A stretch of DNA of 30,019 nucleotides, taken from contig DAOQWA010000038.1 of assembly GCA_035341855.1 (NCBI GenBank), positions 1-30,019 of the forward strand. Reading direction: 5' to 3'. The stretch comes from QQVM01 sp035341855. Its GTDB lineage: Bacteria > Bacteroidota > Bacteroidia > AKYH767-A > 2013-40CM-41-45. Shown here piece after piece: positions 8,063 to 16,037 of this stretch; within the stretch, counting starts at the first letter, position 1, and every line of letters begins with the position of its first letter. Under the pieces are notes generated by a model. It had not been told where the DNA came from. It ran no database searches and was given only the letters and a program-made list of their open reading frames with translations. Both the position numbers and the translations under genes were made by a program.

Positions 8063-8724
8063 TACCAGTTGATTACCGCCTTATTGAATATGTCATCAAT
8101 GATTTGTTCATTGATCTCCTTTATGAGCTGATCCTCTATTGAACTTATATTTAGAGTGCTTTCAAAATCTGCAAATCGGGTAAAAGCACTTTCGAAATTT
8201 TGCTTTTCATCCTTGAGGTTCGTGAACTTTACGTTCACAGTTATACTCAATCTGTTTTGTGCTGCAGTTTCATTTGCCTGAATTGCCAATGGCATAATTG
8301 TATATCCCGGAATGTTTCCTTCCAGTGTTAAATCTGCATCTCTGTCAACTAAACTCAGGTTAGTCTGAGAAATAAATTTATCCTTTAACGTCTCAGTAAA
8401 CGTCTGACCGAGAGAAGCGGGCCCTAGTCCGGCTGTCTTTTGAAAGAAACGAATATTAATGGTTTTAACATCAGGTGCGATGGATGCACCGGTCATGCTG
8501 TAGTTTACTGAGCAGGATGATGAAACCAAACAGAATAAAATGATAATAGATAAGATAAGGCTTCTGCCTGTGGATAGATGAATTACTTTGTTAACCTTCG
8601 GTTGCTTAAACGTTGAAGAATTCGAAATAGCAAGTTCAGGGAGTGGCCTGAATAATTCGCATCTTCCGATGATGTCTTTCTCACCGGTATTGATTCGATA
8701 ATTTTTAGTCAGATTTTTTCCCAC
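8062..8724 (-). CDS. LptE-like outer-membrane lipoprotein (LPS assembly)
   Basis: This 220-aa protein resembles the Bacteroidota LptE family, which partners LptD in placing lipopolysaccharide in the outer leaflet. A hydrophobic segment (about 54-69) ends in VSSSC with Cys71 as candidate lipidation site. The mature part has the family pattern CSVNYSMTGASI, then INIRFF, LGQTFTETLKDKF, DLTLEGNIPGY, AAQNRLSITVNVKFTN and a C-terminal IEDQLIKEINEQIIDDIFNKAV. The ATG at 8724 is the only good start, and it gives an unusual polar stretch of about 50 residues before the signal sequence. A rarer start codon nearer the hydrophobic core, or a start error, is possible. It lies 31 bp after the sigma-54 activator gene and touches the next gene. 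Confidence 0.82.
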   Translation of the reverse strand: MGKNLTKNYRINTGEKDIIGRCELFRPLPELAISNSSTFKQPKVNKVIHLSTGRSLILSIIILFCLVSSSCSVNYSMTGASIAPDVKTINIRFFQKTAGLGPASLGQTFTETLKDKFISQTNLSLVDRDADLTLEGNIPGYTIMPLAIQANETAAQNRLSITVNVKFTNLKDEKQNFESAFTRFADFESTLNISSIEDQLIKEINEQIIDDIFNKAVINW

Positions 8725-8755
8725 TGATTCTTAAAGATGTTTTGTGCAAATCGAT

Positions 8756-9997
8756 TTAATGAATGTCATATTCATTCATCTTCCTGTAAAGTGTTCTTTC
8801 TGAAATGCCAAGTTCCTTCGCTGCTAGTTTACGCCTACCGCGGTGTTTTTGCAAGGCTTTTTGAATAAATTCTTTTTCTTTCTCTTCAAGAGACAAAGAT
8901 TCTTCAACCTCTTCGTGCTTATCGATCGGGCTAACCTTTACATTTCCGGAAGGTGATGAACTATGTATCATCACGCCGCTATCATGTACACTTGATACGG
9001 CACCCGAGTTGCTTTTTATTGTCTCTAACATTGGAGCATGATGTTCCTTCCAGGAGTTATCGTCCACACCATGCTTAATAATATCGTTGATCAGCAGCTT
9101 CATGTCATGCATATCCTTCTTCATTTCGAAGAGCACCTTGTACAATAGCTCCCTTTCTGAATATTCGTTGCCCGTGCCATGCTCTTCCTGCAAACGCATC
9201 GGAAGATTGCTGAGTGGAGCAGGAGGAAGGTATTTTAAAACGGTATCTGCATTAATCTCCCTTGTTTTTTCAAGAATAGACATTTGCTCAGTAAAATTTT
9301 TCAACTGACGGATATTTCCGGGCCAACGATATTCTACAAGAATTTTTTGCGCTTCAGGATCCAAAGAAAGAGCAGGAACGCGATATCGTTCAGAAAAGTC
9401 TGAAGCAAATTTTCTAAACAGAAGATGAATGTCCTCCGGACGATCCCTCAATGGCGGTACTCTTATCGGAACAGTATTTAATCGATAGTAAAGATCTTCT
9501 CTGAATTTTCCGTTGCTGATAGCAATGCTCAAATCAACGTTAGTGGCAGCTACGATGCGAACATCGGTTTTAATTACCTTCGATGATCCTACCTTAATGA
9601 ATTCCCCGCTTTCTAACACGCGTAGTAATCGAACCTGAGTACTCAAAGGCAGTTCTCCAACTTCGTCGAGGAATATGGTGCCGCCATTAGCTACTTCAAA
9701 ATATCCCTTTCGGGCTTCATGTGCCCCGGTAAATGATCCTTTCTCATGACCGAAAAGTTCAGAGTCGATGGTTCCTTCAGGTATTGCACCGCAGTTTACA
9801 GCAATGTAAGGACCATGCTTCCTTGAACTCAGATGATGTATGATTTGTGGAAATACTTCTTTACCAACACCGCTCTCACCTGATATTAATACGGATATTT
9901 CAGTAGGGGCAACCTGACTGGCAACTTTAATGGAATGTTCCAGCAATGGTGAATTGCCTATGATCCCATATCTTGCTTTTATTTCGTGAATAGTCAT
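8756..9997 (-). CDS. Sigma-54 activator (AAA+ with Fis HTH), no receiver domain
   Basis: This 413-aa enhancer-binding protein should use ATP hydrolysis to open sigma-54 RNA polymerase promoters. The AAA+ domain starts almost at the N-terminus: Walker A GESGVGKE (40-47), the sigma-54 contact loop GSFTGA (87-92; the usual GAFTGA with A to S, Thr kept), Walker B TIFLDEVGELP (107-117), and the arginine-finger region REDLYYRLN (about 166-173). A linker of about 95 residues follows. The C-terminal Fis-type helix-turn-helix (about 375-413) is AAKELGISERTLYRKMNEYDI. There is no receiver, GAF or PAS domain, so no input can be read from the sequence. It lies 51 bp after miaB and 31 bp before the lptE-like gene, an order common in Bacteroidota. 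I found no convincing -24/-12 sigma-54 promoter in the window. Confidence 0.94.
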   Translation of the reverse strand: MTIHEIKARYGIIGNSPLLEHSIKVASQVAPTEISVLISGESGVGKEVFPQIIHHLSSRKHGPYIAVNCGAIPEGTIDSELFGHEKGSFTGAHEARKGYFEVANGGTIFLDEVGELPLSTQVRLLRVLESGEFIKVGSSKVIKTDVRIVAATNVDLSIAISNGKFREDLYYRLNTVPIRVPPLRDRPEDIHLLFRKFASDFSERYRVPALSLDPEAQKILVEYRWPGNIRQLKNFTEQMSILEKTREINADTVLKYLPPAPLSNLPMRLQEEHGTGNEYSERELLYKVLFEMKKDMHDMKLLINDIIKHGVDDNSWKEHHAPMLETIKSNSGAVSSVHDSGVMIHSSSPSGNVKVSPIDKHEEVEESLSLEEKEKEFIQKALQKHRGRRKLAAKELGISERTLYRKMNEYDIH

Positions 9998-10048
9998 TGT
10001 TGATTAATATTATTTTCGATTACTCAAACTCCGGAAAAATTTAATCGG

Positions 10049-11527
10049 TCAATTAGCGTTTTCTACTGCTACGCCAAGTAATGTTGCTGTCGTGCAATCA
10101 TTGATAAACACATCTACATACTGACCCGGTTGATAGTGCATCTTCGGAAAGATGACAACTTTATTCTGACTGGATCGTCCACATAAATGATCAGGAGATT
10201 TCTTTGAGAAGCTTTCTGTCAACACACGGAAAACTTTGTTCAGGTCTTTTTTATTGCTTTCATGAGAAAGTTTCTTTTGCATATCGATGATCTCGGTGAG
10301 ACGTCTTTGTTTTATTTCTGCAGGAACATCATCGTCATATTTTCTTCCTGCCAAAGTGCCCGGACGTTCAGAATAGCTGAACATGTATGCATAGTCATAG
10401 CTTGTCCATTCCATTATGCTAAGAGTTTCTTTATGATCTTCCTCGGTCTCTGAACAGAATCCTGTAATGATGTCTGTTGAAATTCCACAGCCCGGAATGA
10501 TCTCACGGATAGCCTCAATTCTTTGCATATATCCTTCGCGTGAATAACCGCGATTCATTTTTTCAAGGATACGACTGCTGCCTGACTGAACAGGCAGATG
10601 TATGTATTTGCAGATGTTCTCGTGTTTTGCCATTACATGTAACACGGCATCTGTCATATCTTGCGGGTTTGATGTAGAAAAACGGATCCTCAGTTGCGGA
10701 CTCACAAGTGCTACCATTTCAAGCAGATCGGCAAAAGTGATGAACTCTTTTTGCTCTTCAGCAGGAAGTTTATGTTTTAAAGCAGCTTGTACTTTTTCTT
10801 CCGGCAGATCTTTTTTCATTCCCCCGCCTGACCATAAATAAGAATCAACATTTTGACCAAGTAAGGTGATCTCCTTATACCCCTGATCAAGCAATTGCCT
10901 CGCCTCTTCAATGATTGATTCCGGATCACGGCTTCTCTCCCGTCCACGTGTAAAAGGCACAACACAAAAAGAGCACATATTATCACAGCCGCGCATGATA
11001 GATATAAATGCACTGATTCCGTTTTGACCTAATCGTACCGGTGAAATTTCGGCATAAGTTTCTTCCCGTGACAGTAATACATTGACAGCCTTTTGTCCGG
11101 ATTCTGCTTGCTTTACCAAATTTGGCAAGTCCCGATAGGCATCAGGTCCGACAACCATGTCTACCAATTTTTGTTTTTCCAATAATTCTGTCTTAAGCCT
11201 TTCAGCCATGCAGCCTAGAACACCGATCAACAAATCCGGATTTTTTCTTTTGGCCTTTTTAAAATCGTAAAGCCTGGTCCATATTCTTTTCTCTGCATTA
11301 TCTCGAATAGCACAAGTATTCAAAAGAATTATATCCGCTTCGTCGCTATTTTTTGTCGTGACAAAACCGATATCAGCCATGATGGAGGCAATAATTTCGC
11401 TATCTGAAAAGTTCATCTGACACCCATAACTCTCCAAAAAGAGTTTTTTGCTACCAGTTTTATTTTCCGTCATCAATACCTCACCCTGACGAGCCTCGTC
11501 GATAACTTTTATTCCTTCGTGTAACAT
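10049..11527 (-). CDS. miaB: tRNA-2-methylthio-N6-dimethylallyladenosine synthase MiaB
   Basis: MiaB adds a methylthio group to i6A37 of tRNAs reading UNN codons, using two [4Fe-4S] clusters. The 492-aa sequence shows the N-terminal UPF0004 domain with its cluster cysteines (Cys36 in ESYGCQMN, Cys72 in NTCAIR, Cys106 in LGCMAER). The radical-SAM CxxxCxxC follows at Cys181-Cys185-Cys188 (MRGCDNMCSFCVVP), and a C-terminal TRAM region lies at about 425-490. I kept the long start at 11527 because the leader segment (KVIDEARQGEVL) resembles homologues in Bacteroidota as I remember them; an internal ATG at 11473 is the alternative. It is the first gene of the minus-strand block running to secG. Confidence 0.97.
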   Translation of the reverse strand: MLHEGIKVIDEARQGEVLMTENKTGSKKLFLESYGCQMNFSDSEIIASIMADIGFVTTKNSDEADIILLNTCAIRDNAEKRIWTRLYDFKKAKRKNPDLLIGVLGCMAERLKTELLEKQKLVDMVVGPDAYRDLPNLVKQAESGQKAVNVLLSREETYAEISPVRLGQNGISAFISIMRGCDNMCSFCVVPFTRGRERSRDPESIIEEARQLLDQGYKEITLLGQNVDSYLWSGGGMKKDLPEEKVQAALKHKLPAEEQKEFITFADLLEMVALVSPQLRIRFSTSNPQDMTDAVLHVMAKHENICKYIHLPVQSGSSRILEKMNRGYSREGYMQRIEAIREIIPGCGISTDIITGFCSETEEDHKETLSIMEWTSYDYAYMFSYSERPGTLAGRKYDDDVPAEIKQRRLTEIIDMQKKLSHESNKKDLNKVFRVLTESFSKKSPDHLCGRSSQNKVVIFPKMHYQPGQYVDVFINDCTTATLLGVAVENAN

Positions 11528-11543
11528 TCTTTTGATTTAGGTG

Positions 11544-11576
11544 CAAATGTAGTGAATTTGAAGATGGGTGACAAGT
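11544..11576 (-). promoter_or_regulatory. Candidate promoter of the miaB block
   Basis: On the minus strand TACATTTG (11551-11544) matches the Bacteroidota -7 consensus TAnnTTTG exactly. A weaker -33 box, ACTTG/TTGT, sits about 20 bp upstream (around 11576-11572). The transcript would start about 10 bases before the miaB ATG at 11527. Confidence 0.45.
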
Positions 11577-11606
11577 TGGCATAAGCAGGAAAAATTGTCC
11601 AAATTG

Positions 11607-11638
11607 CTTAAAAACCAAGATAATTTGTGGTTTTTAAG
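11607..11638. repeat. Perfect 11-bp inverted repeat
   Basis: CTTAAAAACCA (11607-11617) and TGGTTTTTAAG (11628-11638) are perfect complements around a 10-base spacer. It lies about 80 bp upstream of the miaB start and has no T-run of terminator type beyond the arm, so an operator or an RNA hairpin both fit. Confidence 0.7.
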
Positions 11639-11705
11639 TTCTGTATGATGAGGAATTGCAGGTTTCTCCTTTCATGATCCATCATTTTCACAAAAGCTTA
11701 GTCTA

Positions 11706-11721
11706 TACATATATATATGTA
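11706..11721. repeat. 16-bp perfect palindrome TACATATA/TATATGTA
   Basis: This is a spacer-less palindrome made largely of alternating TA steps. It may be an operator half-site pair or simply a melting-prone AT tract; the low complexity makes chance more likely than for the other repeats here. Confidence 0.5.
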
Positions 11722-11872
11722 GGCAGGAATAAAGTAAAGGTATAATACATTATCCCAATCCATCCGGAACAGAAGAATCTGAGAAAATTTGTTTTTTGAT
11801 CATCTCAACACCTTATGTTCAGGTTAAGAGATCATTCACACAAAGCCTTGATGATCTTCGTTGTATAGCTGT

Positions 11873-11910
11873 AAAATTGAAATTATTATTTCAGTGACTT
11901 TCAATTTTTT
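11873..11910 (+). terminator. Terminator-like hairpin with T6 tail in an apparently gene-free region
   Basis: AAAATTGAAA (11873-11882) pairs perfectly with TTTCAATTTT (11899-11908) around a 16-base loop, and the right arm runs into a T6 tract ending at 11910. The stem is AT-rich, so weak as a terminator. No known plus-strand gene lies upstream that would need it. Confidence 0.35.
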
Positions 11911-11981
11911 AATTCTGTTTATGTGTAGCGATCTGTCTTCAGTTCTTTCAATAAAACGATTTTAATAAAAGCATTAAATTT

Positions 11982-12010
11982 TTTGAAAAACTGAGATACA
12001 GAATAATTTG
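11982..12010 (+). promoter_or_regulatory. Candidate topA promoter
   Basis: TTTG at 11982-11985 is followed after 18 bp by TAATTTG (12004-12010), one base shorter than the Bacteroidota TAnnTTTG box. A start near 12015 would leave a leader of about 30 bases before the topA ATG at 12046. Confidence 0.35.
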
Positions 12011-12045
12011 TGTTTATTTGCGCCCATCGAAAGCAAAAAAATAGA

Positions 12046-14595
12046 ATGTCAAAAAACTTAGTCATCGTTGAGTCTCCTGCAAAAGCAAAGACAATTGAAG
12101 GGTATCTTGGAAAAGATTTCATAGTGAAATCCAGCTATGGTCATGTTCGTGATCTGGTAAAATCCGGGAAGGGAATTGAAATAGAAAATAATTTCAATCC
12201 TGTGTATGAGGTGAGTGCTGACAAAGAACAAGTGATAACAGATTTGATGAGGCAGGCGAAGAAAGCAGATACTGTTTGGCTCGCAACGGATGAGGACCGG
12301 GAAGGGGAAGCGATCTCATGGCATCTTTTTGAGACCTTGAATTTAAAGGAGGCGAGTACAAAGCGTATCGTTTTTCATGAGATCACCAAAAAAGCTATTC
12401 TCGCTGCGATTGAAAATCCAAGGAAGATAGATAAGAATCTGGTTGATGCTCAACAAGCAAGACGGATATTGGACAGACTTGTCGGATTCGAATTATCACC
12501 GGTCTTGTGGAAAAAAGTAAAGCCTTCTTTGTCAGCCGGCCGTGTTCAGTCTGTGACAGTTAGATTGGTTGTTGAGCGTGAAAGAGAGATAGATAATTTC
12601 AAGGTTACCTCTGCCTTCAAGGTGGTAGGTTATTTTGAAGATAATGGAAAGTCGTTCAAGGCAGAGCTTCCTAAAAGATTCAAAACTGAAGAAGAAGCGG
12701 AAGAATTCTTGAAGGCATGTTCATCTGCACAATTTTCGGTGGAAAATCTTGAAGTAAAGCCGGGTAAGAGAACTCCTTCTGCACCGTTTACTACTTCTAC
12801 CTTACAGCAGGAAGCCAGTCGTAAACTTGGGTTTAGTGTTGCTCAAACAATGGTTCTTGCTCAAAGACTTTATGAGAGTGGTAAGATCACTTACATGAGA
12901 ACAGATTCAGTGAACCTGAGTCAGGACGCTCTTGACATGGCCAAAACCAGTATCACAAGCATGTATGGTCCTCAATATGTTGAGATCAGGACTTACAAGA
13001 ATAAAAGTGCGAATGCACAGGAAGCACATGAGGCCATCAGGCCTACTGAATTTTCCAGAAGTGAAGTTGAAGGTGAAGCTCGTGAACAAAAACTCTACGA
13101 CCTGATTTGGAAGAGAACGATTGCTTCTCAAATGGCTGATGCTAAGCTTGAGAAAACTGTTGTCACCATTTCATCTCCCAAAACAAAAGACAACTTCATC
13201 GCATCTGGAGAAGTTATCAAGTTTGATGGATTCCTGAAGGTGTACATGGAAGGCAGCGACGATGAAGAAGAGAAGGATCAGGAAGGAATTTTACCTCCAA
13301 TGAAAATCGGAGATAAATTGAATCTCTTAAATATTGTTGCAACCGAAAGGTTCACACATGCATCGCCAAGATATACTGAGGCATCGCTTGTTAAAAAACT
13401 TGAAGAGCTGGGTATTGGACGACCATCTACCTATGCCCCGACTATCTCTACAGTACAAAAGAGAGGATATGTTTTGAAAGAGGAAAGACAAGGAAAGGAA
13501 CGTGCTTATCAGGTGTTAACTTTGAAAGATTCTAAGATCACAAAAGAAACACAGACGGAAATTACCGGTGCAGAAAAGAATAAGCTATTTCCAACTGATA
13601 TCGGTATGTTGGTAACCGATTTTCTGGTTGATAATTTCAAAGACATACTTGATTATAATTTTACCGCCTTCGTTGAAAAAGAGTTTGATGATATCGCCAA
13701 TGGTGAATTGAAATGGCAGAAGATGATCAAAGAATTCTATGGCCCGTTTCATGAAACTGTTGAAACGACTGAGAAAGATGCTGAACGTGTTACAGGTGAA
13801 AGAATTTTAGGCAAGGATCCTGTGTCTGGCCTCACACTGCTTGTTCGTGTTGGCCGATATGGACCAATGGCTCAGATCGGTTCTCAGGAAGAAACAGATA
13901 AACCAAAATTTGCTAAACTGAGGGGAGAACAAAGACTCGATCAGATCACCTTTGAAGAGGCTCTCGAATTGTTTAAGCTTCCAAGAAATCTTGGCAAGTT
14001 TGAAGATAAAGATGTGCATGTAAGTATTGGTCGTTTTGGACCTTATGTTCGTTTAGGAGATTATTTTGTTTCAATTAAGAAAGATGAAGATCCTTATACC
14101 ATAACTTATGAGCGTGCTGTTGAGTTGATTCACGAGAAGAGAAAAGCGCAGGCTGAAAAAATAATTATGACCTTTGATGAAGATCCGACAGTTCAGGTAG
14201 TGAATGGACGATGGGGACCATACATAGTTTTTGGCGACAGAAATATCAGGATTCCAAAGGATACTGATCCAAAGTCATTCACTCTTGAAGCTATAAGAGA
14301 ATTAGCTGAAAATACTCCTGTCACTGTGAAGACCAAGGGAGGCTGGAGAAGAAAACCGGCTGCAAGCGCTGATACCAAGCCCGCTGCAAAGAAGGCATCA
14401 AAAAAGGCTGCCAGGAAAGCAGCGAAGAAAAGTCCCGCAAAAAAAGCTACAGCTAAAGCTGCCGTGATTAAAAAGGTCCCCGCAAAAAAGAAAGCAGCAG
14501 CTAAAAAGGCTGCACCTGCATCGGCCGCTTCAAAGAAACCTGCGGCTGTTAAAAAAGCTGCTAAAAAGTCTGTTTCGAAGAAGAAAAAGAAGTGA
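12046..14595 (+). CDS. topA: DNA topoisomerase I with histone-H1-like tail
   Basis: This type IA topoisomerase relaxes negative supercoils by nicking one strand through a tyrosine link. I chose ATG 12046 (MSKNLVIVESPAKAKTIEGYL) over an in-frame GTG at 12010, since the Toprim domain should begin here; this gives 849 aa. The acidic Toprim motif DEDREGEAISWH, the QQARRILDRLVGFELSP segment and the active-site ITYMRTDS with Tyr283 are present. C-terminal Topo_C repeats (GRYGPMAQIG, GRFGPYVRLG, GRWGPYIVFG) replace Cys4 zinc fingers, as usual in Bacteroidota. The last ~75 residues are almost pure Lys/Ala/Pro with KKAAKK-type repeats, probably a non-specific DNA-binding tail. The arginase-fold gene follows 72 bp downstream on the same strand. 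Confidence 0.97.
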   Translation: MSKNLVIVESPAKAKTIEGYLGKDFIVKSSYGHVRDLVKSGKGIEIENNFNPVYEVSADKEQVITDLMRQAKKADTVWLATDEDREGEAISWHLFETLNLKEASTKRIVFHEITKKAILAAIENPRKIDKNLVDAQQARRILDRLVGFELSPVLWKKVKPSLSAGRVQSVTVRLVVEREREIDNFKVTSAFKVVGYFEDNGKSFKAELPKRFKTEEEAEEFLKACSSAQFSVENLEVKPGKRTPSAPFTTSTLQQEASRKLGFSVAQTMVLAQRLYESGKITYMRTDSVNLSQDALDMAKTSITSMYGPQYVEIRTYKNKSANAQEAHEAIRPTEFSRSEVEGEAREQKLYDLIWKRTIASQMADAKLEKTVVTISSPKTKDNFIASGEVIKFDGFLKVYMEGSDDEEEKDQEGILPPMKIGDKLNLLNIVATERFTHASPRYTEASLVKKLEELGIGRPSTYAPTISTVQKRGYVLKEERQGKERAYQVLTLKDSKITKETQTEITGAEKNKLFPTDIGMLVTDFLVDNFKDILDYNFTAFVEKEFDDIANGELKWQKMIKEFYGPFHETVETTEKDAERVTGERILGKDPVSGLTLLVRVGRYGPMAQIGSQEETDKPKFAKLRGEQRLDQITFEEALELFKLPRNLGKFEDKDVHVSIGRFGPYVRLGDYFVSIKKDEDPYTITYERAVELIHEKRKAQAEKIIMTFDEDPTVQVVNGRWGPYIVFGDRNIRIPKDTDPKSFTLEAIRELAENTPVTVKTKGGWRRKPAASADTKPAAKKASKKAARKAAKKSPAKKATAKAAVIKKVPAKKKAAAKKAAPASAASKKPAAVKKAAKKSVSKKKKK

Positions 14596-14667
14596 TCTTT
14601 GTAGCGGATCATTAGTCACCTAGTTTTAATTGTATTTTCTTAAACCAATAAGCATTCTTTAAGGATC

Positions 14668-15837
14668 ATGGATATCGCATCTTATTTCCGCCCATTAGAA
14701 CGTTCACCTTTTGAATCAGAAGAAGAACAGAAAAATATTTTAGGGAATAAGATCATCAAGAATCTTGAAGGATCTCCCTTTCCGGAATATGCAAACTATC
14801 AACTGGCTATTATTGGTGTTGGAGAAGACCGGGGCTCGGTTAGAAACGATGGTTGTGCCGATGCGCCTGATCGTGTGAGGGAGAAATTGTATGCGCTGAA
14901 AACAACAACTCATCCATATAGGATCGTCGATCTTGGAAATCTTATTCCCGGAGCAGAGCTTCAGGATACCTATGCAGCCTTAACTACTATTATGGTTGAA
15001 CTGTTAAGAAATGGAGTCTTCGTGATCATTCTTGGTGGCTCTCAGGATCTGACCTACGCCCAATACGTTGCATATCAAAAACTCGAGGAAACAATTAATA
15101 TAGTAGCAGTTGATTCTAAATTTGATCTTGGCGCAACGGATGAACCTATAAGTTCAGAATCCTTTCTTGGCAAGATCGTTCTGCATGAGCCAAATTTTTT
15201 ATTTAATTTCAGTAACATCGGATATCAAACATATTTCGTCGGTACTGATCAGGTAGAGCTGATGGATAAACTTTACTTTGATAGTTACAGATTAGGTCAG
15301 GTGCACAAAGACATTGAAGAAGCAGAACCTATTGTCAGAAATGCAGATGTCTTATCATTCGATATGTCATCAATCAGGCAAAGCGATGCACCCGGGACAG
15401 GCAATTCAACACCGAATGGTTTGTATGGTGAAGAAGCTTGTCAAATCGTTAGATATGCAGGAATGAGTGACAAACTAAGTTCGTTCGGTCTTTATGAGAT
15501 CAATCCATTGTTCGACAATCATGATCAAACATCGCATCTTGCTGCACAAATGATCTGGTACCTGATAGACGGGTATTATAATCGCAAGAAGGATGTGCCA
15601 CTGAAGAGCAAAACAGGATTTACAAAGTTCCATGTTGCCTTAAAAAATAACGGACACGAAATTGCATTTTACAAGAGTACAAGAAGTGAAAGATGGTGGA
15701 TGGAAGTTCCTTATCCCAATGCTAAATCCCGCTATCACCGCCATCATCTTGTGCCTTGTTCGTACAAAGATTATGAAACTGCATGCAGCAATGAATTGCC
15801 TGAACGTTGGTGGGCTGCATTTCAAAAATTAAGTTGA
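14668..15837 (+). CDS. Arginase/formimidoylglutamase-fold protein with degenerate metal site
   Basis: This 389-aa protein has the ureohydrolase fold pattern: IIGVGEDRGSVRNDGCADAPDRVR, VFVIILGGSQDLT, IVAVDSKFDLG, VLSFDMSSIRQSDAPG and LYEINPLFDNHDQT. Active arginases bind two Mn ions through GGDH, DAHxD and SxDxD. Here those read GGSQ (His to Gln126), DSKFD (His to Lys151) and SFDMS (second Asp to Ser234). Asp149, Asp153 and Asp232 remain. About 100 extra C-terminal residues, rich in Trp/His/Tyr (ERWWMEVPYP, YHRHHLVPCSYKDY), have no arginase equivalent I know. Such proteins are often annotated formimidoylglutamase, but hydrolysis looks doubtful from the ligands. It sits between topA and the T9SS genes, 200 bp before porP/sprF, which suggests a link to secretion or gliding by position only. 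Confidence 0.85.
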   Translation: MDIASYFRPLERSPFESEEEQKNILGNKIIKNLEGSPFPEYANYQLAIIGVGEDRGSVRNDGCADAPDRVREKLYALKTTTHPYRIVDLGNLIPGAELQDTYAALTTIMVELLRNGVFVIILGGSQDLTYAQYVAYQKLEETINIVAVDSKFDLGATDEPISSESFLGKIVLHEPNFLFNFSNIGYQTYFVGTDQVELMDKLYFDSYRLGQVHKDIEEAEPIVRNADVLSFDMSSIRQSDAPGTGNSTPNGLYGEEACQIVRYAGMSDKLSSFGLYEINPLFDNHDQTSHLAAQMIWYLIDGYYNRKKDVPLKSKTGFTKFHVALKNNGHEIAFYKSTRSERWWMEVPYPNAKSRYHRHHLVPCSYKDYETACSNELPERWWAAFQKLS

Positions 15838-16037
15838 TCCTGCAAGTATCTACAGACTTTTTTTCCAGTACTTTAACATGTAATTGCAGGAATATTTTGG
15901 GAGTTTAATTTGGACGATTGTATTAACAATTGACCGTTAAAAAAATTTTGTTTTTAGATTTATTTTTTCATTACTTTACCCGCTCATAAGGTTGGGGGGA
16001 TAGAAAATCAACTCGTTATTCTTTCATTAATTCAAGG

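Larger units (their letters stand above)
11528..12045. other. 518-bp divergent intergenic region, gene-free but structured
   Basis: No protein gene is recognisable on either strand. The region is AT-rich and holds the divergent promoters of miaB and topA plus three separate inverted repeats: an 11-bp perfect stem at 11607-11638, a 16-bp perfect palindrome at 11706-11721 and a 10-bp stem with a T6 tail at 11873-11910. It could hide a small RNA or a set of operators. Confidence 0.6.

Noticed and set aside
14193..14612. 139-aa Phe/Ala-rich open frame opposite the topA tail
   Set aside because: It is the reverse reading of AAA/GCT repeats (giving TTT/AGC), which creates fake hydrophobic repeats.
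15838..15891. TCCTGCAA ... TTGCAGGA as a terminator after the arginase-fold gene
   Set aside because: The 8-bp arms are 38 bases apart and no T-run follows; likely chance.
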